A DNA stretch of 64,000 bases from Marisediminitalea oceani (GTDB taxonomy: Bacteria; Pseudomonadota; Gammaproteobacteria; Enterobacterales; Alteromonadaceae): NCBI RefSeq assembly GCF_003731635.1, contig NZ_RCUA01000073.1:6232-70231 (forward strand). The letters are read 5' to 3'. The notes beneath the pieces were generated by a model, which worked only from the letters and a program-made list of their open reading frames with translations, was not told the DNA's origin and did not search any database. Below are positions 1-9,000 of the stretch, piece by piece. Position 1 is the first letter of the stretch, and the number at the start of each line of letters is the position of its first letter. A program made the position numbers and the translations under genes.

Positions 1-2
1 GT

Positions 3-173
3 CGTTTTCGACTAGCCCTCAGGGATCACTCTGAGAGGGTAAACTTCTATGCGGATTGGTATAAGACTGAAATGGGATTTATTGCAGGCACAGGGGCAGT
101 GTTGAACCCGTCTGAACCTGGTACATCGGGCGGTGTTATCACTATCACTAGTCAAATAGAGGCGATTAACTAG
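3..173 (+). CDS. C-terminal fragment of an unidentified protein (start lies outside the window)
   Basis: An open frame enters the window at its left edge and runs 56 codons to a TAG at 171-173. The visible tail ends in a Gly/Thr/Ser-rich stretch (GTGAVLNPSEPGTSGGVITI) and then SQIEAIN. Its stop overlaps the stop codon of the opposite-strand 62-aa gene, which is a normal convergent arrangement and mild support for both being real. I do not recognise a family from this short piece, and with no start visible it could also be a fortuitous open frame. Confidence 0.4.
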   Translation, partial: RFRLALRDHSERVNFYADWYKTEMGFIAGTGAVLNPSEPGTSGGVITITSQIEAIN

Positions 174-358
174 GCGTCGCTTTGTCTTTCAAGCTCTATG
201 GCATACTCCACTAATTCGGCATTGGAGAGATTGGCATCAAAGCTGTCTTTATCCTGAGCGAGAATTTTATCGATGAATTTCTCAACTATCTGTTGATGAC
301 CTTCATCCAGCAGGCGGTATTTTGTGAGGAGCCTTGTCTCTGTATCATTCATATCCAA
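170..358 (-). CDS. 62-aa hypothetical acidic protein
   Basis: The gene has a purine-rich ribosome site (GAAAGAGGAAGAA) upstream of its ATG at 358. The product is acidic and predicted mainly helical, with no signal peptide or membrane segment. The stretch LLTKYRLLDEGHQQIVEKFI resembles the C-terminal helix that follows helix-turn-helix domains in small repressors, but no DNA-binding domain is present, so this is only a likeness. Function unknown. The stop overlaps that of the + strand fragment at the window edge. Confidence 0.5.
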   Translation of the reverse strand: MDMNDTETRLLTKYRLLDEGHQQIVEKFIDKILAQDKDSFDANLSNAELVEYAIELERQSDA

Positions 359-618
359 GTTGTTCTTCCTCTTTCGTTGTTATTTACAACCCGCTTGTTG
401 GCTGCCAGCACCTGTAATAGTGACAGGGGCATAAGCAACAAGCACTACTGAGTATAGTAGACAGCTAGGGCAGGAATTGCCAATCCGAGCCGCTCAGCAA
501 AACGGCTTGTTAGCCGCAACGACCACGATTACAAAATGATACAGAGAAAAGGTTTCCGGTCCTTAGGACTTTGCGTACTATTGGCCTGCATTTTAATAAC
601 AATGAGCAGATTACCGGC

Positions 619-1401
619 ATGATAAAACCAATTCTTGCACTCAGCACTGCTGCCCTGTTCAGCCTGCAGGCTGCGGCGACAGTGGTGGAAATTCGCACCA
701 ATATGGGCAACATCAGCGTTAACCTTTTTGACGAAGAAACCCCCGAAACCGTTGAAAACTTTCTTGAGTACGTTAACTCAGGGGCGTATGCCAATAACGT
801 AGTGCATCGTTCTGAGCCAGACTTTGTTATTCAGGCTGGCGGCTTTACCTACAACAACACCCTGCCTCTCGACACTGTCGCTACCGGTGTTGCGGTGGTT
901 AATGAGCCGGAGCTTTCTAATGTTCGTGGCACTATTGCTATGGCCAAACAAGCCGGCGATCCGAACAGCGCTACATCACAATGGTTTATCAATTTATCGG
1001 ACAACAGCCAGAATCTGGATGTGCAGAATGGCGGCTTTACCGTATTTGGCCAGGTGATTGAAAACGGCATGGATGTCGCAGATGCGATTAGCGAGCTTCC
1101 TCGCTTTAATCTGGGCGGGGCAGCCAACTCTATTCCGCTGCAGGATTACACCAACGACGATGCCACCAACGGCCGTGAACCGGACGGTGATAACTTTGTG
1201 TTAATTACCGATATTGTGGTAACCGACGCAGCTACGGTGACCAACCCGGACTTAACGCCTGTTCCCAACACCCTGATCGACAATGGCAGCGAACCTACAC
1301 CACCTTCAGGCGGCGGCTCCTCCGGTGGTGCAATGCATCCGCTGGCGTTGTTGGTTATTGCCGTAACTACCATTGTGTTCCGGCGCAGAACTAAACGCTA
1401 A
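619..1401 (+). CDS. Secreted cyclophilin-type peptidyl-prolyl isomerase with GlyGly-CTERM sorting tail
   Basis: The product is a peptidyl-prolyl cis-trans isomerase that should act outside the cytoplasm. The start is set at ATG 619, where a Sec signal peptide (MIKPILALSTAALFSLQAAA) begins; an upstream in-frame start at 571 would bury it. Cyclophilin hallmarks are HRSEPDFVIQAGG (residues 63-75, with Arg64 at the catalytic position) and SQWFIN (120-125). After the isomerase domain come a Pro/Ser/Gly linker (about 225-238), a hydrophobic helix (PLALLVIAVTTIVF) and a basic end (RRRTKR). This Gly-rich/TM/Arg layout is the GlyGly-CTERM signal recognised by rhombosortase, so the protein is probably cleaved there and released or surface-attached. 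The sorting inference rests on layout only; no rhombosortase gene is in the window. Confidence 0.88.
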   Translation: MIKPILALSTAALFSLQAAATVVEIRTNMGNISVNLFDEETPETVENFLEYVNSGAYANNVVHRSEPDFVIQAGGFTYNNTLPLDTVATGVAVVNEPELSNVRGTIAMAKQAGDPNSATSQWFINLSDNSQNLDVQNGGFTVFGQVIENGMDVADAISELPRFNLGGAANSIPLQDYTNDDATNGREPDGDNFVLITDIVVTDAATVTNPDLTPVPNTLIDNGSEPTPPSGGGSSGGAMHPLALLVIAVTTIVFRRRTKR

Positions 1402-1433
1402 GTCGTTAATAAGCCCTTTTTCCAGGCGAAAAC

Positions 1434-1462
1434 AAAAAAGCCGCTCAGATGAGCGGCTTTTT
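1434..1462. terminator. Bidirectional rho-independent terminator between the cyclophilin and alpha-glucosidase genes
   Basis: The stem AAAGCCGCTC / GAGCGGCTTT closes over a 3-nt loop, is preceded by an A-run and followed by TTTTT. It lies between two convergent genes and can serve both. Confidence 0.9.
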
Positions 1463-1482
1463 GGCTTAAGGCAGCAACGTTT

Positions 1483-3165
1483 TTACGCTATGCGGATCAC
1501 CACGGCTTGCCAGGGCTCAAGAGTGTAACCTGAGTCATCTGACTGCAGCGATGCATAGTTATTGATCATGACATTATCGCCAATCAGTGCCGGCTCCAAT
1601 GGGCAATGCTGTTGACTGCCTGAGTAGTTAAGCAATACCAGAATCACTTCATCATCAAGTTTGCGGGTGTAGGCATAAATATGCTCATCATCTGGTAACA
1701 GCAATTCATAAGCACCGTATACCAAGGTCAAATTTTCCTTGCGTAAGCGGGTAAGCTGACGGAAGTAATTCAGTGGTGAGTCCGGGTCGTCTTCCTGGGC
1801 AGCAACATTGATCTCCGGGTAGTTACCAGTAATCTTCAACCAGGGTTTACCGGTTGTAAAACCAGCGTTGGCCGAATCGTCCCACTGGATAGGCGTTCGG
1901 GCATTGTCGCGACCACTTAATTTGTGTGACTCCAGCAACATCTCGGCATCGCCGCCCTCATTTTTAGTGAGGTTATACCAATTAATGGTCATGAGATCGT
2001 TGTAGTCATCAATGCTGTCGAATTTGGCGTTAGTCATGCCAATTTCGTCGCCCATGTAATAGTAGGGCGTACCGCGCATGGTAAGCAAAAAGGTACTGAG
2101 TAACTTGGATGACTGCACCCGGTGGGCGGGAGAATCATCGCCAAACCAGGTCACCTGACGCGGGAAGTCATGGTTGGTATGCCATTGGGTGCCCCAGCCT
2201 TTTTCGTCGAAGGTGGTTGCCCAGGCGCTCATGATCTCTTTGTACTTCACCAGGTTCTGGAAATCAGCGTTAACGATCTTACGTTGATCAACGCCCAGCT
2301 CCACATGCTCAAAGTGATAATTCATGTTTAGTTCCTGACGGTCTTCGTCCACCAGGTCATGAATATTATCCAGGTTTGTGCCCGGCCCTTCCGCTACGGT
2401 CATAATATCGTAATGCTGCAGCACCTCGCGGTTCATTTCGTGCAGATACTGATGTAAACGTGGGCCCTGGGCATAAACATCGATCATGGCATCGCCGTGC
2501 ACGCCCTCGAATACCGGGTAGTCATCATGCTTGGAAATAAAGGTAATCACGTCCATCCGGAAACCATCGATGCCCTTTTTAAACCAGAAATGCATCATGT
2601 CGAAGATCTCTTCGCGCACTTTCGGGTTTTCCCAGTTTAAGTCTGGCTGGGTTTTATCAAAGTAATGCAAATAGTAAGCGTCGGTAGGCTGATGATAAGC
2701 CCACGCGCTGCCTTCTTCGTCGAAGAACGACCAGCGCTCCGGCGGCGTGCCTTTTTCGGCCGGCCACCAGTGGTAATAATCACGATAGGGGTTATCGCGC
2801 GATGAACAGGCCAGTTTAAACCATTCATGCTCGCTGCTGGAGTGGTTTACCACCAAATCCATCACCACCTTGATACCACGGGCATGGAAACCGGCCAGCA
2901 ACTCCTCAAAGTCGGCCATGGTGCCAAACTCATCCATAATGTCCCGATAATCAGAAATATCGTAGCCATTATCGTTGTTGGGCGATTTATAAATCGGGTT
3001 TAACCAGACTATGTCCACGCCCAGCGAAGCGATGTAATCAAGGCGCTTAATAATGCCCTGCAGATCGCCCACCCCGTCACCGTTGGAGTCCTGAAAACTG
3101 CGGGGATAAATCTGATAAACAACGCCCTCTTTCCACCACTGGCGGTACATCTGTTTTAGTTGCAT
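1483..3165 (-). CDS. malL: GH13 alpha-glucosidase, probably oligo-1,6-glucosidase type
   Basis: A 560-aa cytoplasmic glycoside hydrolase of family 13 that releases glucose from the non-reducing end of short alpha-glucans. Conserved regions are visible: DLVVNH (103-108), GFRMDVI with nucleophile Asp205, the acid/base Glu259 in VAEG, and TNHD with Asp333. Valine directly after the nucleophile is the residue usually found in alpha-1,6-specific members (oligo-1,6-glucosidase, DexB, TreC), whereas alpha-1,4 enzymes carry alanine, so isomalto-oligosaccharides are the likely substrate. No signal peptide. The ATG at 3165 has an AGGAGA ribosome site. The gene overlaps the end of the upstream sugar transporter by about 10 nt, so the two are translationally coupled. 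Confidence 0.9.
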   Translation of the reverse strand: MQLKQMYRQWWKEGVVYQIYPRSFQDSNGDGVGDLQGIIKRLDYIASLGVDIVWLNPIYKSPNNDNGYDISDYRDIMDEFGTMADFEELLAGFHARGIKVVMDLVVNHSSSEHEWFKLACSSRDNPYRDYYHWWPAEKGTPPERWSFFDEEGSAWAYHQPTDAYYLHYFDKTQPDLNWENPKVREEIFDMMHFWFKKGIDGFRMDVITFISKHDDYPVFEGVHGDAMIDVYAQGPRLHQYLHEMNREVLQHYDIMTVAEGPGTNLDNIHDLVDEDRQELNMNYHFEHVELGVDQRKIVNADFQNLVKYKEIMSAWATTFDEKGWGTQWHTNHDFPRQVTWFGDDSPAHRVQSSKLLSTFLLTMRGTPYYYMGDEIGMTNAKFDSIDDYNDLMTINWYNLTKNEGGDAEMLLESHKLSGRDNARTPIQWDDSANAGFTTGKPWLKITGNYPEINVAAQEDDPDSPLNYFRQLTRLRKENLTLVYGAYELLLPDDEHIYAYTRKLDDEVILVLLNYSGSQQHCPLEPALIGDNVMINNYASLQSDDSGYTLEPWQAVVIRIA

Positions 3166-4493
3166 GATTGCTTCTCCTGATTAGCCAGGTGATCAGGTTT
3201 GGTGTTAATACGCAATGCCAAACCGGCACCGACCACAAATAAAATACCGGCCAGAGCCAACGCATTTCGCGGGTCCCCGCCAAGCAAAGAATCGTAGAAA
3301 TAACCGACAGACAGCATTTCCATAATCTGCGGCAAACAAATCATGGCGTTAAGCAGACCCATATAAACCCCTACTCTGGCGGCAGGTGTTACGTCGGCAG
3401 CAATGATAAATGGCACAGTGATAACGGCTGACCAGCCAATCCCTACCAGCGCCATGCAGGCAAAAGTGGTATACAGGTCGGTAGTCAGCTGCATCGACAA
3501 GTAACCCACACCACCAATTAGCAAAAACAGCGCATAGGTTTTAGCATCGCCGATTTTGGTGACGACCTTAGCAATAACCAGCGCCATGATAAGCGTAGTC
3601 ACGTTCATTACTGTAAACGCCATACCTACCTGCGCGGTGCCTTCCACAAAGCCGGGGCTGTCCGGATTAGGGGCATCGTAAACGTGACGGGCAATCGAAA
3701 GCGCCAGGTACTGCCACATCATAGGTAAACCAAACCAGGTAACCAGCTTCACCCACCACACAGCGCGCAACGACTTAGGCATATCCACCAGCGCACTCCA
3801 CAACTCGGTAAACACGTGACCAATGCTTTTGTGCTCACGTTTAGCATGAAATGCTTCCATATCTTCAGGCGGGTATTCTTCGGTTTTAACAAATGACCAG
3901 GCCATGGAAATCAGAATAACCACTACGCCAATGGCAAAGGAATATTTCACAATTTCCGGAATTTGCTTACCGTCAGTCTCGGCTGAAACGCCAACAGAAA
4001 TCATAATTAATGGCATTAGCCCGGCCAGCATCTGGCCGGCGGCAATCATGAAAGACTGCAAGGCGTAACCGGTAGGGCGCTGCTCATGGTTAAGCTTATC
4101 GCCCACCAGCGCACGGTAGGGTTCCATGGCGGTATTCATAGCAGCATCAAGGATCCAGAACAGCCCTACTACCATCCATAACTCAGGCACATAAGGCATA
4201 AACATCACGGCAATGGAGCCAACCAGCGCACCAATCATAAAAAACGGTTTCCGGCGACCAAAGCGGGTCCAGGTACCATCACTGATGGCCCCGATTAGCG
4301 GTTGGATGAGTAACCCTGTTACCGGACCGGCCAGCCACAGAATAGGCAGTTCGTGCTCTGCCGCACCGTGATAGCGGAAAATCGGACTCAGGTTAGCCTG
4401 TTGCAAACCAAAGCCGTACTGGATGCCAAAAAAGCCAAAGCACATGTTCCATATCTGCCAAAAGCTTAAGTTCGGTTTTAGTGAATCTTTCAT
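3156..4493 (-). CDS. SLC45/GPH-like sugar transporter of the major facilitator superfamily
   Basis: A 445-aa membrane transporter with about 12 hydrophobic segments. Family signs are the N-terminal FGIQYGFGLQQANLSPIF segment and the loop DGTWTRFGRRKPF between helices 2 and 3, the MFS motif A variant seen in SLC45/sucrose-maltose proton symporters. The start is placed at ATG 4493 (MKDSLKPNLSF); a longer frame begins at 4550 but adds a hydrophilic leader without support. The gene is first in a two-gene operon with the GH13 glucosidase, so it probably brings an oligosaccharide across the inner membrane for that enzyme. The exact sugar cannot be read from the sequence. Confidence 0.88.
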   Translation of the reverse strand: MKDSLKPNLSFWQIWNMCFGFFGIQYGFGLQQANLSPIFRYHGAAEHELPILWLAGPVTGLLIQPLIGAISDGTWTRFGRRKPFFMIGALVGSIAVMFMPYVPELWMVVGLFWILDAAMNTAMEPYRALVGDKLNHEQRPTGYALQSFMIAAGQMLAGLMPLIMISVGVSAETDGKQIPEIVKYSFAIGVVVILISMAWSFVKTEEYPPEDMEAFHAKREHKSIGHVFTELWSALVDMPKSLRAVWWVKLVTWFGLPMMWQYLALSIARHVYDAPNPDSPGFVEGTAQVGMAFTVMNVTTLIMALVIAKVVTKIGDAKTYALFLLIGGVGYLSMQLTTDLYTTFACMALVGIGWSAVITVPFIIAADVTPAARVGVYMGLLNAMICLPQIMEMLSVGYFYDSLLGGDPRNALALAGILFVVGAGLALRINTKPDHLANQEKQSCN

Positions 4494-4671
4494 ATCAAGA
4501 TCTCTGTTTGTAGTAAATGTTAGCGTAACAAACATGCTCCTGATTCTCACAAACTCGAAACATAAACATGTAACACGCTGATACTAGTGCAAGGTTTGAT
4601 GTTGTGCGCGACTTTTAGCAGCCTTTCTGCGCAACATAAAACACACAAAAAATTAACTTCGCAAACTGAAT

Positions 4672-4685
4672 CTTAAACGATTAAG
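4672..4685. promoter_or_regulatory. Candidate LacI-family operator 1
   Basis: CTTAAACGATTAAG is a 14-bp palindrome apart from one symmetric pair flanking the central CG. LacI-family operators characteristically carry this central CG. It sits upstream of the sugar transporter operon. Confidence 0.35.
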
Positions 4686-4792
4686 AAGATTACGCAAGTT
4701 TTCTCCACACTTTCTTAAAGTTAAGTGTGTAACTCGTTATCCTGCAAACGAAAATATTAAAATTGGGGGGTAAGCATCCAAGCTTGTCGTTT

Positions 4793-4802
4793 CAAACGTT
4801 TG
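4793..4802. promoter_or_regulatory. Candidate LacI-family operator 2
   Basis: CAAACGTTTG is a perfect palindrome with a central CG, 18 bp before the start codon of the MFS exporter gene. Its position would allow repression of that gene. No LacI-family gene lies in the window. Confidence 0.4.
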
Positions 4803-4820
4803 TCATATCAATAAAATAGA

Positions 4821-6053
4821 ATGAGTGTTTATCAAACACAGCGGAATAGCCTTTCGATGAGCTCAGCCATATCCAGACGTTTATTCTACGGGCTGACCGG
4901 CACTTTTATTCTCCTTGCTTTGCTCGGTCAGCTTTCAACGGGTATTTATACGCCCTTTTTTGCAGAGCTAGCCCAGTTGCACGGCACAAAAATTTCTCTG
5001 ATTGAAAAAAGCATAGCTATTTTTCTCATCGCGTTTGCCCTATCACAGTTGTTATCCGGCATCGCCTGCGACTACCTGAGTAAACCTCGTCTGCTGCAGT
5101 CAGGATTACTGTTATTTATACTGGGCACACTGCTTGTTGCCTATGCAAATAGTCCACTGCTCTTTCTGACAGGGCGGGTTATTCAGGGGCTTGGCGGCGG
5201 AGTTGGTGTGTCGGTAACTCGAGCCTTATCGAAACAGTTATTTAATCCACAACAACTGAATGTATCTCTTTCACTCACCAATATCGCCTTTGCCATTGCC
5301 CCGGCTATAGCACCAATGCTGGGGAATTTAACCGGTGAGTGGCTGGGGATCAGGTCGATATTTCTCGCAGTATTGGTTGTTGCGCTACTGGCTTTTGGGT
5401 TACTTTTGGCTTTTACCCCAACGCTGCACTTGCGGCGTACTCACGGCTCTTTACATGTAATGCGGGAAACCGTAACCCTGCTAAAAAACTGTCTGAACCC
5501 TATTGTATTAATCGGAACTGCCAGTGGATTACTTTATGGCATCGTATTCGGCTTTGTGACTATCAGTCCGTCACTGATTATCAATGTGCACGGTTACAGC
5601 AAAGGTGCTTTTTCGTTGTTTTCGCTGCTGGCTACCATGTGCTTTGTGCTGGGTAGCGTGGTAAATATTAAATTATCGGGCGTTTCTGCGCTGCGTAAAT
5701 TCACCGCGTCCACATGGATGATACTGGGATTGTCTTGTACCACCCTGTTGTGGATTACAATAATGGGCACTAACAGCCTATGGCTCATTATAAGCTTTAG
5801 TTACCTCGTTTTCTTTCTGGCCGGGATTGCCATGCCCTGCAGCGTACTCCTGATGCTGGATTTTTCTGCCACCTCGGCGGGACTGCTGGCCGCACTAACA
5901 GGCTTTTTCCACCTGACCGGCGCTTCAGTTGGCGCATACCTGGTGGCTACAATACATCAACCACCCGCTTACGCCTTTTTACTGACAACCACGGCCTTAA
6001 GTCTTGGTAGTGTGATTACCTGTGCTTTTATCAGAGTTCAGCAATCAGACTAA
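4821..6053 (+). CDS. MFS drug/metabolite exporter, Bcr/CflA (DHA1) type
   Basis: A 410-aa inner-membrane protein with about 12 hydrophobic helices. The segment GIACDYLSKPRLLQSG between helices 2 and 3 and GRVIQGLGGGVGVSVTRAL in helix 4 (motif C-like region) match the 12-helix DHA1 proton antiporters such as Bcr/CflA. The substrate is unknown. It is transcribed divergently from the oligosaccharide operon, so it might export a sugar or breakdown product, but this is inference from position only. The ATG at 4821 lacks a good ribosome site; a second ATG at 4857 is an alternative start just before the first helix. Confidence 0.8.
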   Translation: MSVYQTQRNSLSMSSAISRRLFYGLTGTFILLALLGQLSTGIYTPFFAELAQLHGTKISLIEKSIAIFLIAFALSQLLSGIACDYLSKPRLLQSGLLLFILGTLLVAYANSPLLFLTGRVIQGLGGGVGVSVTRALSKQLFNPQQLNVSLSLTNIAFAIAPAIAPMLGNLTGEWLGIRSIFLAVLVVALLAFGLLLAFTPTLHLRRTHGSLHVMRETVTLLKNCLNPIVLIGTASGLLYGIVFGFVTISPSLIINVHGYSKGAFSLFSLLATMCFVLGSVVNIKLSGVSALRKFTASTWMILGLSCTTLLWITIMGTNSLWLIISFSYLVFFLAGIAMPCSVLLMLDFSATSAGLLAALTGFFHLTGASVGAYLVATIHQPPAYAFLLTTTALSLGSVITCAFIRVQQSD

Positions 6054-6071
6054 CGCAACTACTTACCGGGC

Positions 6072-7958
6072 TTAACTATCATGCCCAAAGGTAATCGGTG
6101 CCTGCTTATAGAAGACATTTAATAAATCATTGAAGGCTTTTATCTCTTCCACTGCCAGATACCGGGACGGCATCGATAATGTGGTGCTCACATACAGCGT
6201 ATCCAGCTCATCACCCTCTTCAAACCGGTAAGAGCGGGTTAGCTTTCCATACTGATGTTCCAGGTTCAGATCCGGCGGAAAGCGGTTGAGCGCCCATTCA
6301 TGAGGTACCTGAATTTTGTACTCAGACTCAACCAAAAAACCGGGATAGTACTGGCCATAAACTTCGTTGTTGAGCCATGATGATGAGAGTTCTCCGCGTA
6401 ACCACGAGTCATTTTCAGCCAGAGAAATGCCCTGCTGAGGATTAAAATAAGGCTCGTAGGTGGTGTCAGAATGTGTGGTTAAACGGCTCGACATGGTATC
6501 AACGCCGGAGATCTCAAACACCGGCTCAGCATCTTCATTCGCTACTTCATGATAAACATCCACCATGTATTCAAGGCGTTTTGGCTGCGAAAGACCAGCC
6601 ATGTTCTGACGCATTAACGATGCATACTCATTCAGAAAAGTGAGGGTAACGAGCTCTTGCTGGCCCCCCTCTGGCGTAATGGTAATATCCGACTGCGCTT
6701 GCAACTGCCAGCGATACCGGGGGCGTGGGATGGTTGTTAACGACGCATCGTTGGATAGGTTTAGTGCTACCCGCCCCTGGATCCAGTCTGACGTGCTCTG
6801 CCATTGCGTATATGGATCGGTTGGATCGAGGCAATATTGCTGGCCTGCAAAACTAAAACAAACCACTACGTGATCAAATAAACCGACGGCGGCCGCGCCT
6901 GCCATACCCGGCCGCTCTCGCTTGGTTGCCACCAATACCGGCTCAGCATCAATGTTAATGGCGCGGAGCATGGCTATCAGCAAGGCTGATTTGTCTTTAC
7001 AATCACCAAAGCGGTTGTCGATGGTTTCGTCCACGTTATGGGGCACTATGTCATAGCCAGCTTCAGAACGAGAGACATAGCGAATATCGCGGGCAACAAA
7101 CTCAAAAATACGCTGGATCAGCGCCTGCTTACCATCAGCACTATCAGCAAACTCATCAACCAGCGGCTGTACGCCCTGATTATTTTCGATAGCGTTGACA
7201 AAGCCAGGGCGCACTTGCGCTTTAACCGCCTGCCAGTCCGGCTCTGTAGAAAGGGTGATCTGGCCTAATTGATCGCCCCAGTTCACTACACTGTCAGACT
7301 CTGCCGCCACGAGATTAACGGCGTAACAGAACACTCGCGCGGGCTGCTGCTCACAACTTACAAGCTCACTGGTATTATCAAAATACAACCGGGCGCTGTC
7401 GTCCCACTGCGCCACAAAACTGTAATTCAGCATATCAGCAGTTTGCTGAGGGTAGGAACGAATACTCCAGAAGGGTCGCTCCGCTGTGAGAGTTTCCTCA
7501 ATCTTATATGCAATCAGCGTGATGCCTCCCACTTCCACCGCCGGAAAAGACACTATCATCTTTTCTGTTTCCGTGAAGGTATTGTAAGTATCTTCTGCTA
7601 TGACTTTCTGGTGAGATTCATTGACATAATTCACCTTACCAGCCGGTGAAATACTCGCTGCCGTCAGCACCGTGAGCTGTTCATTTAGCTGATTAAAGTA
7701 AATGCTTTCGTAAGCATTGTTCTGCACGGATGCCGTGGTAGGATAAAACCAGATTTTATGACCGTAAACGGTTACTTTGTTGTCCTTCACTTCAACTTTG
7801 TAGGTACGCTCCAGGCCGGTTAACGCACTGTGGGCATCGGGTTCCAGTTCACTGGCAAGCTGTTTGGCCCGCGCAATCAATGCATCCCCCTGCAGAAATT
7901 CAGCCGATACCGGCAGCGTTAATAACAAACTGAGTAATAGGAATAGCTTACTTCTCAT
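6072..7958 (-). CDS. Secreted DUF3857/transglutaminase-like domain protein
   Basis: A 628-aa exported protein with a clear Sec signal (MRSKLFLLLSLLLTLPVSA). The N-terminal half matches the DUF3857 pattern of large periplasmic proteins, followed by a transglutaminase-like core with the expected catalytic triad: Cys320 in RFGDCKDKS, His363 in FDHVVV and Asp378 in CLDPTD. The C-terminal part is beta-rich and resembles the DUF2569-free tail of this family. Substrates of the family are not established. It overlaps the upstream membrane-protein gene by 11 nt, which implies co-translation and a shared task in the envelope. Confidence 0.85.
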   Translation of the reverse strand: MRSKLFLLLSLLLTLPVSAEFLQGDALIARAKQLASELEPDAHSALTGLERTYKVEVKDNKVTVYGHKIWFYPTTASVQNNAYESIYFNQLNEQLTVLTAASISPAGKVNYVNESHQKVIAEDTYNTFTETEKMIVSFPAVEVGGITLIAYKIEETLTAERPFWSIRSYPQQTADMLNYSFVAQWDDSARLYFDNTSELVSCEQQPARVFCYAVNLVAAESDSVVNWGDQLGQITLSTEPDWQAVKAQVRPGFVNAIENNQGVQPLVDEFADSADGKQALIQRIFEFVARDIRYVSRSEAGYDIVPHNVDETIDNRFGDCKDKSALLIAMLRAINIDAEPVLVATKRERPGMAGAAAVGLFDHVVVCFSFAGQQYCLDPTDPYTQWQSTSDWIQGRVALNLSNDASLTTIPRPRYRWQLQAQSDITITPEGGQQELVTLTFLNEYASLMRQNMAGLSQPKRLEYMVDVYHEVANEDAEPVFEISGVDTMSSRLTTHSDTTYEPYFNPQQGISLAENDSWLRGELSSSWLNNEVYGQYYPGFLVESEYKIQVPHEWALNRFPPDLNLEHQYGKLTRSYRFEEGDELDTLYVSTTLSMPSRYLAVEEIKAFNDLLNVFYKQAPITFGHDS

Positions 7959-9000
7959 CTGCGATCAGCCCTTTTACATCCCTTATAAATTGTGGCTTGT
8001 ATTGCGTATATTTACGCGGAGCCACCCACATGTATCCCACCAGCTCGACCAGGCCCTTCTCCCGTTCTATAAGGTGTGAGATATACAGCTGCTTATCACC
8101 AGCCTCGGTATTTTCGCAGCTTACTACCGAACGCAGCAGCTCGGTGCCCTCTTGCAGTGAACGTGAAGCCGTACATTGTGCACCGGGCAGCACTTCAAGG
8201 TAAGTTGCATAGCGATTTTGCGCGACTTCCCTAAAGTCGTCATGTTCGGTGTAGGTAAATACGGCGTACCACATATTGTTTAATGAGGCAGGCCCTCGTA
8301 ATTCGTATTCAGCCGTGCCATCGGTAACCGTACCAATCGGTACATTTTCCCAGCCTTCCTGATTCACCGTAAAGCGCACGCCAGCCTCAGGCACCACAAT
8401 TTCGCTTCCCGGCTCAATACGGGTAGTCTCTACATTTACCAGCTTCAATTGCCCAAGCGCCCAGAACAGCCCGGCCCAAAGGGCTAAGAACAGCAAGCCT
8501 ACTCCCCACTCGAGAGCGTTGAATCCGGCAAACCGGTGCATCATTGGTTCGCTCTCAAATGCTTGCCTGATGCGATTTAAACGATGATGTAGTAGCAAAA
8601 ATAAAATAAACGCCACAGCCCATAAGACAAATTGCAGCGTCTGACTGTCAATGAGTTCGGCAACAACATAAGCACCAATATAAGCACCGCTGAACAGGCC
8701 GTTCCAGACTATGTTCTGCATTTTGCTCCAGCCCGGCAGTTGCCGCTGGGCTTCAATATCACTAAACGTTTTAAGCAGGATGTGCGAGGCGAAAGGTAAC
8801 GGCAAACAAACCACCGGCGCAAAAAACCACAGGATCGGCGTAAACGGGCGACCGGTTATGCGCTTACAATCGCGGGCGGCCAGGGCAAACCATACAAACA
8901 GGTAACACCCCATGGTGACGATGGTCAGCAGACCTTCCAGACATACGGCACGATAGGGAGCTACCTTATGATAGGTACGGGGGGAGTCTGTCACATCCAT
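7948..9000 (-). CDS. Membrane protein with a C-terminal extracytoplasmic domain
   Basis: A 350-aa protein with about five hydrophobic segments in the first 190 residues (for example LLTIVTMGCYLFVWFALAA and VGLLFLALWAGLFWALG) and a soluble domain after residue 195 that probably faces the periplasm. Two cysteines in that domain (TASRS and VVSCEN regions) could pair. I do not recognise a named family. Its stop overlaps the start of the DUF3857/transglutaminase gene, so the two likely form a unit in which this protein anchors or receives a product of the other. An AGAGGAC sequence lies directly before the ATG, closer than usual. Confidence 0.65.
   Translation of the reverse strand: MDVTDSPRTYHKVAPYRAVCLEGLLTIVTMGCYLFVWFALAARDCKRITGRPFTPILWFFAPVVCLPLPFASHILLKTFSDIEAQRQLPGWSKMQNIVWNGLFSGAYIGAYVVAELIDSQTLQFVLWAVAFILFLLLHHRLNRIRQAFESEPMMHRFAGFNALEWGVGLLFLALWAGLFWALGQLKLVNVETTRIEPGSEIVVPEAGVRFTVNQEGWENVPIGTVTDGTAEYELRGPASLNNMWYAVFTYTEHDDFREVAQNRYATYLEVLPGAQCTASRSLQEGTELLRSVVSCENTEAGDKQLYISHLIEREKGLVELVGYMWVAPRKYTQYKPQFIRDVKGLIADEK

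Larger units (their letters stand above)
4494..4820. promoter_or_regulatory. Divergent promoter region of the oligosaccharide operon and the MFS exporter
   Basis: A 327-bp AT-rich stretch without a gene. It holds two palindromes with a central CG (4672-4685 and 4793-4802, listed separately) of the sort bound by LacI-family repressors. I see no other structure in it. Confidence 0.55.

Noticed and set aside
7269..7649. 126-codon plus-strand frame inside the DUF3857 gene
   Set aside because: Shadow of a strongly supported gene on the other strand; no start signals.
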